From Streptomyces cyaneogriseus subsp. noncyanogenus (GTDB lineage Bacteria > Actinomycetota > Actinomycetes > Streptomycetales > Streptomycetaceae): a stretch of DNA of 64,000 nucleotides. The position numbers were made by a program, and so were the translations under genes. The notes under the pieces were generated by a model, which saw only the letters and a list, made by a program, of their open reading frames with translations, did no database searches and had not been told where the DNA came from. The stretch's first letter is position 1, and each line of letters opens with the position of its first letter. The stretch covers positions 4,960,001 to 5,024,000 of the forward strand of contig NZ_CP010849.1 of assembly GCF_000931445.1 (NCBI RefSeq), read 5' to 3'. Of this stretch, positions 16,781-26,137 are shown piece after piece.

Positions 16781-17620
16781 TCAGAAGAACCTCGGATCGT
16801 CGAAGACGCCGGAGGCGACGAGGTACACGTAGAGGTCGGCGAGCGCCACGCTCAGCAGGGACGCCCAGGCGAGCTGCATGTGCCGGGCGTTGAGCCTGCC
16901 CACCAGCCGCCACATGCGGTAGCGCACGGGGTGCCGGGAGAAGTGCTTCAGCTTGCCGCCGACGATGTGCCGGCAGGAGTGGCAGGACAGGGTGTACGCC
17001 CAGATCAGCACGATGTTGACGAGGAAGACCAGCGTGCCCAGGCCCATGTGGCCCCACGCGTAGTGCTCGTCGCGGAAGGCGAGCACGGTGTCGTAGGTCA
17101 GGATGCCGGCGACGGGGACGGCCGCGTAGAAGAAGTACCGGTGGACGTTCTGCAGGATCAGCGGGAAGCGGGTCTCCCCGGTGTACCTGCGGTGCGGCTC
17201 GGCCACCGCGCAGGCCGGCGGGGACGCCCAGAAGCCCCGGTAGTACGCCTTGCGGTAGTAGTAGCAGGTCAGACGGAAGCCGAGCGGGAAGATCAGGATG
17301 ATGATCGCGGGCGAGACGCCCCACCAGCCGCCGAAGATCTCCCAGTTCGGGCCGCCCCGCATCGGCACGCAGTTCTCCGCCAGGCACGGGGAGTAGAACG
17401 GCGAGACGTAGGGCGCCGCGTAGTAGTCCGCCCCGGCGAAGGCCCGCCAGGTGGAGTAGACGACGAACGCCAGCAGGCCGGCGGCCGTGGCGGCCGGGGC
17501 CAGCCACCAGCGGTCGGTCCGCAGGTGCCGGGCGGCGATGGCGGCGCGCGTCGCGGTGTGGACGCCGCCGCCGCGGGGGTGGGGCTGTGCGGCGGGGGGT
17601 GGTTCCGTACCAGTGGCCAA
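16781..17620 (-). CDS. Sdh1-type membrane anchor subunit
   Basis: Integral membrane protein of 279 residues with about five transmembrane segments (for example AAGLLAFVVYSTW, IIILIFPLGF, YFFYAAVPVAGILT, VFLVNIVLIWAYTL, SLLSVALADLYVYLV). Its size and single-gene form fit the Sdh1 anchor of Mycobacterium (Rv0249c, about 273 residues) and not paired SdhC/SdhD. The motif SCHSCRHIVGGK carries paired Cys and a His. Starts with TTG 17620, six bases after GGGAGG on the minus strand; no ATG or GTG fits. Anchors SdhAB to the membrane and transfers electrons to menaquinone (inferred from the family). Confidence 0.85.
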   Translation of the reverse strand: MATGTEPPPAAQPHPRGGGVHTATRAAIAARHLRTDRWWLAPAATAAGLLAFVVYSTWRAFAGADYYAAPYVSPFYSPCLAENCVPMRGGPNWEIFGGWWGVSPAIIILIFPLGFRLTCYYYRKAYYRGFWASPPACAVAEPHRRYTGETRFPLILQNVHRYFFYAAVPVAGILTYDTVLAFRDEHYAWGHMGLGTLVFLVNIVLIWAYTLSCHSCRHIVGGKLKHFSRHPVRYRMWRLVGRLNARHMQLAWASLLSVALADLYVYLVASGVFDDPRFF

Positions 17621-17667
17621 GATGGGCCTCCCTCGCTGAGGGTTCGGGGGCGCGCCGGACGGCGGTC

Positions 17668-17958
17668 TCAGGGGGCGCGGCGGTCGCGGGCGCCGAGGCC
17701 CTCGTCGTCCGTGTCCGTCCACAGCGAGAGGTCGTACGGCGCGTCGGAGATGGTGACGAGGTCGGGCCGGCTGGGCGCGGCCGGGGACGCCGCCGCCTGG
17801 CGCAGCAGTGCGACGCTGTCCCGCAGGTGGTCGGCGTCGGTGCGCACCCGGCGCATCTCCAGGCCGCTGCCGCCGAGCTGCTGTTCCAGGCGTCCGATGG
17901 ACCGGAACAGATCCTCCAGGCAGCGCTGGACCGATGTGAGTTCGTCGTGCACGGACAT
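17668..17958 (-). CDS. small coiled-coil protein, first gene of sdh operon
   Basis: 96 residues with a predicted amphipathic helix (about 5-60: VQRCLEDLFRSIGRLEQQLG, MRRVRTDADHLRDSVALLRQA) and an acidic Asp/Ser-rich tail. No signal or membrane segment. ATG 17958 follows GAGGG. It lies 47 bp before the sdhC-like gene on the same strand, and a gene of similar size (Rv0250c) precedes Sdh1 in M. tuberculosis. Whether it is an assembly factor or subunit is unknown. Confidence 0.75.
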   Translation of the reverse strand: MSVHDELTSVQRCLEDLFRSIGRLEQQLGGSGLEMRRVRTDADHLRDSVALLRQAAASPAAPSRPDLVTISDAPYDLSLWTDTDDEGLGARDRRAP

Positions 17959-18246
17959 GACTTGCCCTCGCTTCCTCGGCCTTCGAGGCCCAAGACCGGC
18001 AACGTTCATGCGCCTGCGAGTGTCGCGCGTCACACCGTGCCCTGGGAAGGGATGTGCACCGATTGGCCGAAGTGCGCGGGTGTGTTCGCAGGTGCGTTAC
18101 GCCGCGCGAGTGACCTTACCGCTCGTGGCCGACGTGTCGCTCAGCGTTGCCGAACCCTTTCCTCTTCAGTGGCCGCATACATCTGATGAGCTCCATATAC
18201 CGCCAAAAGTGATCGTAACGCCCGCGGCCCTCCGGAGGTAGCAGAG
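17959..18246. other. divergent promoter region, sdh operon / LpqW-like gene
   Basis: 288 bases between divergent genes, with relatively low GC towards 18160-18210 (CTTTTCCTCTTCAGT, CATACATCTGATGAG, ATATACC). Promoters for both directions must be here; I cannot assign boxes with confidence. RBS CCGGAGGTAG lies just before 18247. Confidence 0.5.
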
Positions 18247-20574
18247 ATGTCCCACGTCGGCGTCGGACCGCGCTCGGTCACACGCTCGGTCGTCTTCCTC
18301 GCCGCAGGAGTGCTCGCGGTGCCCGCCCTCGCGGCCTGCTCCGCCGAGGACGAGGCGGCCGGCAAGCCGTCGGCGGCACAGGACATCGCCCCCGCCGCGC
18401 GCGCCCGCGTCGCCGACGGCGGCACGCTGCGCTGGGCGGTGGACTCCGTACCGGACACCCTGAACGCCTTCCAGGCGGACGCCGACGCCACCACCACCCG
18501 GGTGGCCCAGGCCGTGCTGCCGTCGATGTACCGGATGGACGCCGCCGGCCGCCCGGTGCGCGATCCCGACTATCTGGAGTCGGCGAAGGTCGTCGCCACC
18601 GAGCCCAAGCAGGTCGTCCTGTACCGGCTCAACCAGCAGGCGGTCTGGAGCGACGGCCGGGAGGTGGGCGCCGCGGACTTCGCCGCCCAGTGGCGTGCCC
18701 TCTCCGGCCGGGACAGCGCCTACTGGACGGCCCGCAACGCCGGCTACGACCGCATCGAGAAGGTCGAGCGCGGCAAGAACGACCTGGAGGTCCGGGTCAC
18801 CTTCGGCCGCCCCTACGCCGACTGGAAGTCGCTGTTCACCCCGCTGTACCCGAAGGACGTCATGGGCACCCCGGACTCCTTCAACGACGGGGCGCGGCGC
18901 GAGCTGGAGGTCACCGCCGGTCCCTTCGCCGTGGAGAAGGTCGACCGCGAGGGGGACGAGGTCGTCCTCACCCGCAATCCGCGCTGGTGGGGCGAGCAGG
19001 CCAAGCTGTCGCGGATCGAGCTGCGCGCGCTGCCCCGCGACAAGCGGATGGCCGCGCTGGTCGCCGGCACGGTCGACCTGGCCGAGATCGACCCGGACGC
19101 GGCCCGGGAGCCCGGGTTCGCCGCCGCCCCGCGCCGCACGGCCACCGGCACCCCGCTGATGGGCCCGGGCGGCTCCCCGCGCGCCGGCGCGGCCGGTGAG
19201 CGGTCGGCGGCGGACGCCCTGCGCTCCTGGGCCGTGGCCAACGGCTCCGACGACGAGGCCGCCTACGAGGAGATCCTCGCCCGCCAGGAGCGGCGCGAGG
19301 CGCGGGCCGCCCGTGAGCGCCGGCAGCGGGCCCTGAGCGGCTACGAGGTGCGCAAGTCCCTGGAGCCCGCCTACACCCAGCTCGCCCTCAACGGCGCCGA
19401 CGGCCCGCTCGCCGACGAACGGGTCCGCCGGGCCGTGGCCCGCGCGCTGGACCGCGAGAAGCTCGCCCAGGCCGTCCTGAAGCCCCTCGGACTGCCCGCC
19501 GTGCCGGTCGGCAGTCACCTGGCGCTGTCCGGTCAGGCCGCGTACGCCGACGGCAGCGGGGCCCTGGGCGGCCAGGACACCAAGGAGGCGCTGGCCCTGC
19601 TCGCGGACGCCGGATGGGTGCCGGGCGGGCCGGTGAAGGAGGGCGAGAAGGCCGCCGGAGGGCAGCGGAAGGGGTCCGGGCAGGAGGAGCCGGAGGAGGA
19701 GTCGCCGGGCGGCGACGACGGTACGTACATCGTCGGGGAGGACGGCAAGAGCGGCGACGACGACGGCGGGGACGGCAAGAGCGACGAGGACGACGAGTGC
19801 GGCTCGGACTCGGGCGGGTCGGAGGACGGGGACGGCGGGGACGACGGGGACAACGGGGACGACGAGGAAGGCGGGAAGAACGAGGAGGGCGGGAAGAAGG
19901 GGCGGCACGGGGAGAACAAGGCGCAGGGCGGCGCCCCCGGCGCCTACGCCCCGAGGGGCACCGCGGCCCCGGCGGGCTCGGCGGGCTCGGCGGTGGCGCC
20001 GCTCGCCAAGGACGGCAAGCCGCTCACGCTCCGCTTCGTGGTCCCCTCCGGCTCCGGCTCCAAGGTGCTGCGCACGGTGGCGGAGCGGATCTCCGGCATG
20101 CTGGAGCGGGTCGGCATCCGCACCGAGCTGACCAAGGTCTCCGACCAGAGCTACTTCAAGGACCACATCGCGTCCGGCCAGTACGACCTGGCCCTGTACT
20201 CCTGGCCCGCGTCCGCCTTCCCGGCCACCGACGCGCGCCCCGTCTACGCCAAGCCCGTCCCGGCCGCCGACGGCTCGCTGAACGTCGAGCAGAACTACAC
20301 CCGGGTCGGCACCGACCAGGTCGACCAGCTCTTCGACCAGGCCCTGACCACGCTGGACGAGGAGGAGGCCCGGGCGCTGCTGCGCAAGGCCGACTCCCGC
20401 ATCTGGGCGGTGGCCGCCTCCCTGCCCCTGTACCAGCGCCCCCAGCTCGTCGCCGCGCGGAAGAACCTCGCCAACGCCGGCGCCTTCGGTTTCCAGACGC
20501 CGGTGTACGAGGACATGGGCTTCCTGAAGAAGGGCGCGCAGGGGGCCCGGCCGTCGGCGAGCCCGTCGTCCTGA
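18247..20574 (+). CDS. family 5 substrate-binding lipoprotein, LpqW-like, with acidic insert
   Basis: 775-residue lipoprotein: hydrophobic leader, lipobox ALAAC with lipidated Cys31, then a family 5 extracellular solute-binding fold (DTLNAFQADADATTTRVAQ, WSDGREVGAADFAAQWRAL, ADERVRRAVARALDREKLAQ). Its position directly before typA matches LpqW (Rv1166-Rv1165) in mycobacteria, where LpqW influences lipoarabinomannan synthesis and not peptide uptake. No transporter genes accompany it. Unusual: residues about 470-590 form an insert of Asp/Glu/Gly/Lys-rich low complexity, with runs such as DDDGGDGKSDEDDE and a lone Cys, splitting the binding domain. ATG 18247 follows GGAGGTAGC. Ligand and role in Streptomyces are unknown. 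Confidence 0.85.
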   Translation: MSHVGVGPRSVTRSVVFLAAGVLAVPALAACSAEDEAAGKPSAAQDIAPAARARVADGGTLRWAVDSVPDTLNAFQADADATTTRVAQAVLPSMYRMDAAGRPVRDPDYLESAKVVATEPKQVVLYRLNQQAVWSDGREVGAADFAAQWRALSGRDSAYWTARNAGYDRIEKVERGKNDLEVRVTFGRPYADWKSLFTPLYPKDVMGTPDSFNDGARRELEVTAGPFAVEKVDREGDEVVLTRNPRWWGEQAKLSRIELRALPRDKRMAALVAGTVDLAEIDPDAAREPGFAAAPRRTATGTPLMGPGGSPRAGAAGERSAADALRSWAVANGSDDEAAYEEILARQERREARAARERRQRALSGYEVRKSLEPAYTQLALNGADGPLADERVRRAVARALDREKLAQAVLKPLGLPAVPVGSHLALSGQAAYADGSGALGGQDTKEALALLADAGWVPGGPVKEGEKAAGGQRKGSGQEEPEEESPGGDDGTYIVGEDGKSGDDDGGDGKSDEDDECGSDSGGSEDGDGGDDGDNGDDEEGGKNEEGGKKGRHGENKAQGGAPGAYAPRGTAAPAGSAGSAVAPLAKDGKPLTLRFVVPSGSGSKVLRTVAERISGMLERVGIRTELTKVSDQSYFKDHIASGQYDLALYSWPASAFPATDARPVYAKPVPAADGSLNVEQNYTRVGTDQVDQLFDQALTTLDEEEARALLRKADSRIWAVAASLPLYQRPQLVAARKNLANAGAFGFQTPVYEDMGFLKKGAQGARPSASPSS

Positions 20575-20742
20575 GCCGTTTGCTCCGGCCCGGGCGGTGA
20601 GCTGCGCCGACGTACCCGGCACGCCGTCCCGGCGGCGGCCCCGTACCATGGGGTGAGGCCGTGGCATGTTCCGCCCGGCAGGGCCCGCGCGACACAGACG
20701 TATGCGCAGGGCATTCCTCACACTCCGGGAGTACGCCGCAAT

Positions 20743-22659
20743 ATGGCCGTGTCCACCACACGTCATGACATCCGCAACGTCGCCATCGTCGCCCACGTCG
20801 ACCACGGCAAGACCACCATCGTCGACGGCATGCTGAAGCAGGCCGGCGCCTTCGCCGCCCACCAGCTCGACTCCGTCGACGACCGCATGATGGACTCGAA
20901 CGACCTGGAGCGTGAGAAGGGCATCACGATCCTCGCCAAGAACACCGCGGTGAAGTATCACCCGAAGGACGGCGGGGACCCGATCACGATCAACATCATC
21001 GACACCCCCGGCCACGCCGACTTCGGTGGTGAGGTGGAGCGCGGTCTGTCCATGGTGGACGGTGTCGTGCTGCTGGTGGACGCCTCCGAGGGGCCGCTGC
21101 CGCAGACCCGCTTCGTGCTGCGCAAGGCGCTCCAGGCCCGGCTGCCGATCATCCTGTGCATCAACAAGACGGACCGTCCGGACGCCCGGATCGACGAGGT
21201 CGTCAACGAGACCTACGACCTCTTCCTCGACCTGGACGCCGACGAGGACCAGATCGAGTTCCCGATCGTCTACGCCTGCGGCCGGGACGGCATCGCCTCC
21301 CTGACCAAGCCGGAGGACGGCACCGTCCCGTCCGACTCCACCTCCCTGGAGCCGTTCTTCACCACCATCCTGGAGCACATCCCGGCCCCCACCTACGAGG
21401 AGGGCGCCCCGCTCCAGGCCCACGTGACCAACCTGGACGCCGACAACTTCCTCGGCCGGATCGCGCTGCTCCGCGTCCACCAGGGCGAGCTGAAGAAGGG
21501 CCAGACGGTCGCGTGGATGAAGCGCGACGGGTCCGTGCAGAACGTGCGCATCAGCGAACTGATGATGACCGAGGCGCTCACCCGCAAGCCCGCGGAGAAG
21601 GCCGGCCCCGGTGACATCTGCGCGGTCGCCGGCATCCCCGACATCATGATCGGTGAGACCCTCGCGGACCCGGAGAACCCGGTTCCGCTGCCGCTGATCA
21701 CGGTGGACGAGCCCGCGATCTCGATGACCATCGGCACCAACACCTCCCCGCTGGTCGGGCGCGGCGGCACCGGCAAGGGCGCGGACGCGAAGGCGGCCGT
21801 GAAGGACCGCAAGGTCACCGCCCGCCAGGTCAAGGACCGCCTGGACCGCGAGCTGATCGGCAACGTGTCGCTGCGGGTGCTGGAGACCGACCGGCCCGAC
21901 GCCTGGGAGGTGCAGGGCCGCGGTGAGCTGGCGCTGGCCATCCTGGTCGAGCAGATGCGCCGTGAGGGCTACGAGCTGACCGTCGGCAAGCCGCAGGTCG
22001 TCACCAAGGAGATCGACGGCAAGGTCTACGAGCCGGTCGAGCGCATGACGATCGACGTGCCCGAGGAGCACATGGGCGCGGTCACCCAGCTCATGGGCGT
22101 GCGCAAGGGCCGCATGGACAACATGTCCAACCACGGCTCCGGCTGGGTGCGCATGGAGTTCGTCGTCCCCTCGCGCGGTCTGATCGGCTTCCGGACGGAG
22201 TTCCTCACCCAGACCCGCGGCACCGGCATCGCGCACTCCATCCACGAGGGCCACGAGCCCTGGTTCGGCACCCTGACGACCCGTAACAACGGTTCGCTGG
22301 TCGCCGACCGCGCCGGTTCCGTCACCGCGTTCGCGATGACGAACCTCCAGGAGCGCGGCGTGCTGTTCGTGGAGCCCGGCACCGAGGTGTACGAGGGCAT
22401 GATCGTCGGTGAGAACTCCCGCTCCGACGACATGGACGTCAACATCACCAAGGAGAAGAAGCTCACCAACATGCGGTCGTCCACGGCCGACGTGGCCGAG
22501 TCGATCGTCCCGCCGCGCAAGCTGTCGCTGGAGCAGTCGCTGGAGTTCTGCCGCGACGACGAGTGCGTCGAGGTCACCCCGGAGGCCGTGCGCATCCGCA
22601 AGGTGGTGCTCGACCAGCGTGAGCGCGCCCGCGCCGCGAGCCGCGCCAAGCACGGCTGA
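20743..22659 (+). CDS. typA: ribosome-associated GTPase TypA/BipA
   Basis: Translational GTPase of 638 residues in the EF-G/LepA superfamily. G1 AHVDHGKTT at about 15-23, switch regions with EREKGITILAKN, G3 DTPGHADFGGE, G4 NKTDRPDA; domain II, then the EF-G-like domain V region and the TypA C-terminal domain (MRSSTADVAESIVPPRKLSLEQSLEF). Binds the 70S ribosome and helps growth under stress and low temperature. ATG 20743 is chosen because homology begins here and GGGAG lies upstream. Single unit with a strong terminator. Confidence 0.97.
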   Translation: MAVSTTRHDIRNVAIVAHVDHGKTTIVDGMLKQAGAFAAHQLDSVDDRMMDSNDLEREKGITILAKNTAVKYHPKDGGDPITINIIDTPGHADFGGEVERGLSMVDGVVLLVDASEGPLPQTRFVLRKALQARLPIILCINKTDRPDARIDEVVNETYDLFLDLDADEDQIEFPIVYACGRDGIASLTKPEDGTVPSDSTSLEPFFTTILEHIPAPTYEEGAPLQAHVTNLDADNFLGRIALLRVHQGELKKGQTVAWMKRDGSVQNVRISELMMTEALTRKPAEKAGPGDICAVAGIPDIMIGETLADPENPVPLPLITVDEPAISMTIGTNTSPLVGRGGTGKGADAKAAVKDRKVTARQVKDRLDRELIGNVSLRVLETDRPDAWEVQGRGELALAILVEQMRREGYELTVGKPQVVTKEIDGKVYEPVERMTIDVPEEHMGAVTQLMGVRKGRMDNMSNHGSGWVRMEFVVPSRGLIGFRTEFLTQTRGTGIAHSIHEGHEPWFGTLTTRNNGSLVADRAGSVTAFAMTNLQERGVLFVEPGTEVYEGMIVGENSRSDDMDVNITKEKKLTNMRSSTADVAESIVPPRKLSLEQSLEFCRDDECVEVTPEAVRIRKVVLDQRERARAASRAKHG

Positions 22660-22700
22660 CCCGGCCGGTCCACGACCGGACCGTTTCCCGAGCCGCACCG

Positions 22701-22750
22701 AGCCCGGGCGTCCCCATCCTGGTGGGGGCGCCCGGGCTTTGCGCAGTCCT
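22701..22750 (+). terminator. intrinsic terminator of typA
   Basis: 10 perfect base pairs (AGCCCGGGCG 22701-22710 with 22739-22748) continued by five more plus one G-T pair, 16-nt loop, followed by TT. Starts 41 bp after the typA stop. Confidence 0.85.
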
Positions 22751-22851
22751 TTTCCGGGCCCGGCCCCGCGAGCGCTGTCCGGCCCCGCGGTGCCGTCGAC
22801 GACGGCCGGCGTCCCCGGAGGAGTCCGGGCGGGACCGGCGGCGACGCGAAG

Positions 22852-22880
22852 AAGGCCCGCGCCGCGGGGGCGCGGGCCTT
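22852..22880. terminator. hairpin between typA and bldK-like operon
   Basis: Perfect 12-bp arms AAGGCCCGCGCC (22852-22863) and complement (22869-22880) with a 5-nt loop. It lies 90 bp past the end of the minus-strand ABC operon and probably terminates it, and may act in both directions. Confidence 0.7.
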
Positions 22881-22970
22881 CGTTCCCCGGGGGACGGGAC
22901 GTTCCGGGCTCGGGTCAAGGGGCCCTGGACGTCCGTCCCGCGAAGGGGCGGCCGACGGGAAAGGGGTGTG

Positions 22971-24014
22971 TCAGGCCGTCGCTCCGGGGTCCTCGGCGAG
23001 GCGGGGAGCCGGCACGGCCTCCTGCGTCTCGGGGTAGTGGCAGGCCGTCAGATGGCCCGCCGCGTCGCCCTCGACCCGCGCCAGCGGCGGAGCCTCGCTC
23101 GCGCACTTGTCCGTCGCCTTCCAGCACCGGGTGCGGAAGCGGCAGCCGGACGGCGGGGAGATCGGCGAGGGCACGTCGCCGGTGAGCCGGATGCGCTCGC
23201 GGGGCGCCTGGTCCACCGACGCCTCGGGCACGGCGGACAGCAGGGCCCGCGTGTAGGGGTGGCGCGGGCTGTTGTACAGGGCGTCGCGGTCGGCGATCTC
23301 CACGATCTTGCCGAGGTACATGACGGCCACGCGCTGGGAGAAGTGCCGGACCACGGCGAGGTCGTGGGCGATGAACACGAACGCGATGCCCAGTTCCCGC
23401 TGGACCTTCTGGAGCAGGTTGACCACCTGCGCCTGGATCGACACGTCCAGCGCGGAGACCGGCTCGTCGGCCACGATCAGCTTGGGCTCCAGCGCCAGGG
23501 CGCGGGCCACCCCGATCCGCTGCCGCTGGCCGCCGGAGAACTCGTGCGGGAAGCGGTTGTAGTGCTCGGGGTTGAGACCGACGATCTCCAGCAGCTCGCG
23601 GACCCGCTTCTCCCGGCCGCCGGGCGGGTTGATCCCGTTGATCTCCATCGGCCCGGAGATGATCTTGCCGACCGTCTGCCGGGGATTGAGGGACGCGTAG
23701 GGGTCCTGGAAGATCATCTGGATCTCGGACCGGACCGGCGCGAGCCCCTTGCGGTCGGCGTGGGTGATGTCCTGACCCCGGTAGAGGATCGTGCCGCCGG
23801 TCGGCTCCAGCAGGCGGGTGATCAGCCGGCCGGTGGTCGACTTGCCGCAGCCGGACTCGCCGACCAGGCCGAGGCTCTCGCCCTCGTGGACCTGGAAGTC
23901 GAGCCCGTCGACGGCCTGGACGGCGCCGACGGTCCGCCGGATGGGAAAGCCGCCCTTGATGGGGAAGTGCTTGGTCAGACCGCTGACGTCCAGGAGGGGA
24001 GTGGTGCTGCTCAT
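22971..24014 (-). CDS. bldKE: oligopeptide ABC transporter ATP-binding protein, BldKE-like
   Basis: ATPase subunit of the importer, 347 residues, OppF/DppF type. Walker A GESGCGKST (about 58-66), Q-loop MIFQDPYASLNPR, signature SGGQRQRIGVARAL, Walker B LIVADEPVSALD, H-loop IAHDL. C-terminal oligopeptide-transporter extension with a possible Fe-S type cysteine motif (SGCRFRTRCWKATDKC). Last gene of the minus-strand operon, 25 bp after the previous ATPase. The BldK name rests on gene order (permease, lipoprotein, permease, ATPase, ATPase) as in S. coelicolor. Confidence 0.88.
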   Translation of the reverse strand: MSSTTPLLDVSGLTKHFPIKGGFPIRRTVGAVQAVDGLDFQVHEGESLGLVGESGCGKSTTGRLITRLLEPTGGTILYRGQDITHADRKGLAPVRSEIQMIFQDPYASLNPRQTVGKIISGPMEINGINPPGGREKRVRELLEIVGLNPEHYNRFPHEFSGGQRQRIGVARALALEPKLIVADEPVSALDVSIQAQVVNLLQKVQRELGIAFVFIAHDLAVVRHFSQRVAVMYLGKIVEIADRDALYNSPRHPYTRALLSAVPEASVDQAPRERIRLTGDVPSPISPPSGCRFRTRCWKATDKCASEAPPLARVEGDAAGHLTACHYPETQEAVPAPRLAEDPGATA

Positions 24015-24039
24015 GGTGGTGGAGTCCCGTCTCTTTTCG

Positions 24040-25065
24040 TCAGTGGGTGCGCGCCGAGGCGTAGTCGGCGAACAGCTCGCGCTTCTGCCCGGACGTGAGG
24101 TGGCACGCCGAGCCCCGGCCGTCCACGACCTCCAGCGCCGGCCGCTCGGCCGAGCAGCGCCCGCCCTCGACCTTCTCCGCGAAGGCGCACCGGGGGTGGA
24201 AACGGCAGCCGGAGGGCGGGTTGAGCAGCGAGGGCGGCGAGCCCGGGATGGGGGAGAGGGGCACGTCGACCGGGCCGTCCAGGCTCGGCATCGAACCCAG
24301 CAGGCCCAGCGTGTACGGGTGCTGCGGAGCGCGCAGCACCTCGTTCTTGGCACCCCGCTCCACGCACCGGCCGCCGTACATCACCAGCACGTCGTCCGCG
24401 ACGTCGGCGATGACCCCGAGGTCGTGCGTGATGAAGATGATCGCCGTGCCGAACTCCTGCTGGAGGTCCTTGAGCAGGTCCATGATCTGTGCCTGGACCG
24501 TCACGTCGAGGGCCGTGGTCGGCTCGTCGGCGATCAGCAGCTCGGGGTCGCAGACCAGCGCCATCGCGATCATCGCGCGCTGGCGCATACCGCCGGAGAA
24601 CTGGTGCGGGTACTCGTCCACCCGCACGTCCGGCTGCGGGATGCCCACCCGGCGCAGCATCTCCACCGCCCGCGCCCGCGCCTCCTTCTTGGAGGCGCCG
24701 GTGTGCTTGCGGTAGGTCTCGCCGATCTGCGCGCCGATGGTGTGGTACGGCGACAGCGAGGCCAGCGCGTCCTGGAAGATCATGGACATCTTGTTGCCGC
24801 GCAGCTGCTCCAGCTCGCGCTCGGTGGCGGTGACCAGCTCCTTGCCGTCGAGCAGGATCTCGCCGTCGAGCGCGGTGTTGCGCCGGTCGTGCAGACCGAG
24901 GATGGCCATGTTGGTCACGGACTTGCCGGACCCCGACTCGCCCACGATGCCGAGGGTCTTGCCCTTCTCCAGGTCGAAGGAGAGCCCGTCGACGGCCTTG
25001 ACGACACCGTCCTCGGTGGAGAAGTGCACCTTCAGGTCACGGACGGAGAGGAAGGGAGTGCTCAT
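24040..25065 (-). CDS. bldKD: oligopeptide ABC transporter ATP-binding protein, BldKD-like
   Basis: 341 residues, OppD/DppD type. Walker A GESGSGKSV, Q-loop MIFQDALASLSPY, signature SGGMRQRAMIAMAL, Walker B LLIADEPTTALDV, H-loop ITHDLGV, and the C-terminal SGCRFHPRC motif of oligopeptide ATPases. Pairs with the following ATPase to form the heterodimeric motor. ATG 25065 follows AAGGAGAG; 9 bp separate it from the permease stop. Confidence 0.9.
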   Translation of the reverse strand: MSTPFLSVRDLKVHFSTEDGVVKAVDGLSFDLEKGKTLGIVGESGSGKSVTNMAILGLHDRRNTALDGEILLDGKELVTATERELEQLRGNKMSMIFQDALASLSPYHTIGAQIGETYRKHTGASKKEARARAVEMLRRVGIPQPDVRVDEYPHQFSGGMRQRAMIAMALVCDPELLIADEPTTALDVTVQAQIMDLLKDLQQEFGTAIIFITHDLGVIADVADDVLVMYGGRCVERGAKNEVLRAPQHPYTLGLLGSMPSLDGPVDVPLSPIPGSPPSLLNPPSGCRFHPRCAFAEKVEGGRCSAERPALEVVDGRGSACHLTSGQKRELFADYASARTH

Positions 25066-25074
25066 GGTCTCTCC

Positions 25075-26055
25075 TTAGGCGAGGCGCACGCGCGGGTCGA
25101 TGAGGGCGTACACGGCGTCGACGATGATGTTGAACACCACGATCGCGCCGGCGGCGACCAGGACCACGCCGAGCAGCATCGGCAGGTCGTTGGTGCTGAC
25201 CGCCTTGACGGAGAGCATGCCCAGACCCTGGAGGCTGAAGGTCGACTCGGTGATGATCGCGCCACCGAGCAGCATGCCGAGGTCGAGGCCGAAGATGGTG
25301 ATGATCGGGCCCATCGCGCCGCGCCAGGCGAAGCGGAAGAACACCGTACGGCTGGACAGGCCCTTGGCGCGGGCCGTGCGCACGTAGTCCTCGCTGAGCG
25401 ACTCGACCATCTGCGAGCGCGTCATACGGGTGTAGTTGGCGGTCCAGATCAGCGACAGCACCAGCCAGGGCACCAGCAGGCCCTGCGCCCACTTGGCGGG
25501 ATTGTCGGTGAACGGGGTGTAGTTTGCCCGGTCCAGCAGGTGCCACTGGTCGACCAGCAGGTAGGTGGCGAGCACGCCGACCACGTAGATCTGCATCGAG
25601 GAGGCGATCAGCGAGGCGGAGCTGGCGATCTTGTCCAGCGCCTTGCCCTGCTTGACGGCGGCGAGCATGCCGGTGCCGATGCCGAAGATCAGGTAGACCA
25701 CCGAGCTGCCGATGGCCAGCGAGAGCGTGGTGGGGAAGCGGTCCAGGATGGTGTCCAGCACCGGCTCGCGGTTCTGGAACGAGTAGCCGAGGCACGGCGC
25801 GTCGCACCGCCCGAACGAGGTGTAGTCACGCCCCACGAACAGGCCCTTGAGCCATTCCCAGTACTGCACGGGGAGCGGGTCGGCGATCCCCAGGTTCTTC
25901 CGCACCAGTTCCAGGGTCTCTGGGGTGCACACCTTGCCGCAGGCGATACGGGCGGGGTCGCGCGGAGCGGCGTAGAACAGGACGAACACCAGGGCGCTGA
26001 TGATCAGCAGGATCACAGCCGCGCCGAGGGTCCGGCGGACAAGGAAGCGGAACAT
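25075..26055 (-). CDS. bldKC: oligopeptide ABC transporter permease, BldKC-like
   Basis: DppB-type permease, 326 residues with six transmembrane segments beginning FLVRRTLGAAVILLIISALVFVLF. EAA loop region (ARAKGLSSRTVFFRFAWRGAMGPI) contacts the ATPases. A periplasmic loop with two Cys (IACGKVC) precedes PETLELVRKNLGIADPL, and a further Cys-containing loop (FGRCDAPCLGYS) lies before the second segment. Partner of the DppC-type permease upstream in the same operon. Confidence 0.9.
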   Translation of the reverse strand: MFRFLVRRTLGAAVILLIISALVFVLFYAAPRDPARIACGKVCTPETLELVRKNLGIADPLPVQYWEWLKGLFVGRDYTSFGRCDAPCLGYSFQNREPVLDTILDRFPTTLSLAIGSSVVYLIFGIGTGMLAAVKQGKALDKIASSASLIASSMQIYVVGVLATYLLVDQWHLLDRANYTPFTDNPAKWAQGLLVPWLVLSLIWTANYTRMTRSQMVESLSEDYVRTARAKGLSSRTVFFRFAWRGAMGPIITIFGLDLGMLLGGAIITESTFSLQGLGMLSVKAVSTNDLPMLLGVVLVAAGAIVVFNIIVDAVYALIDPRVRLA

Positions 26056-26137
26056 GGCAGTTGGGTTTTCCTGACGGATGCCGTAGGGGGTGAGGAGGCG
26101 GGGCGGCGCTCGGGCCGCCCCGCCAGGGGGCCGTACG

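Noticed and set aside
18166..22698. 1510-residue minus-strand frame opposite lpqW-like and typA
   Set aside because: GC-skew shadow of two clearly coding plus-strand genes; composition is typical of antisense Streptomyces frames.
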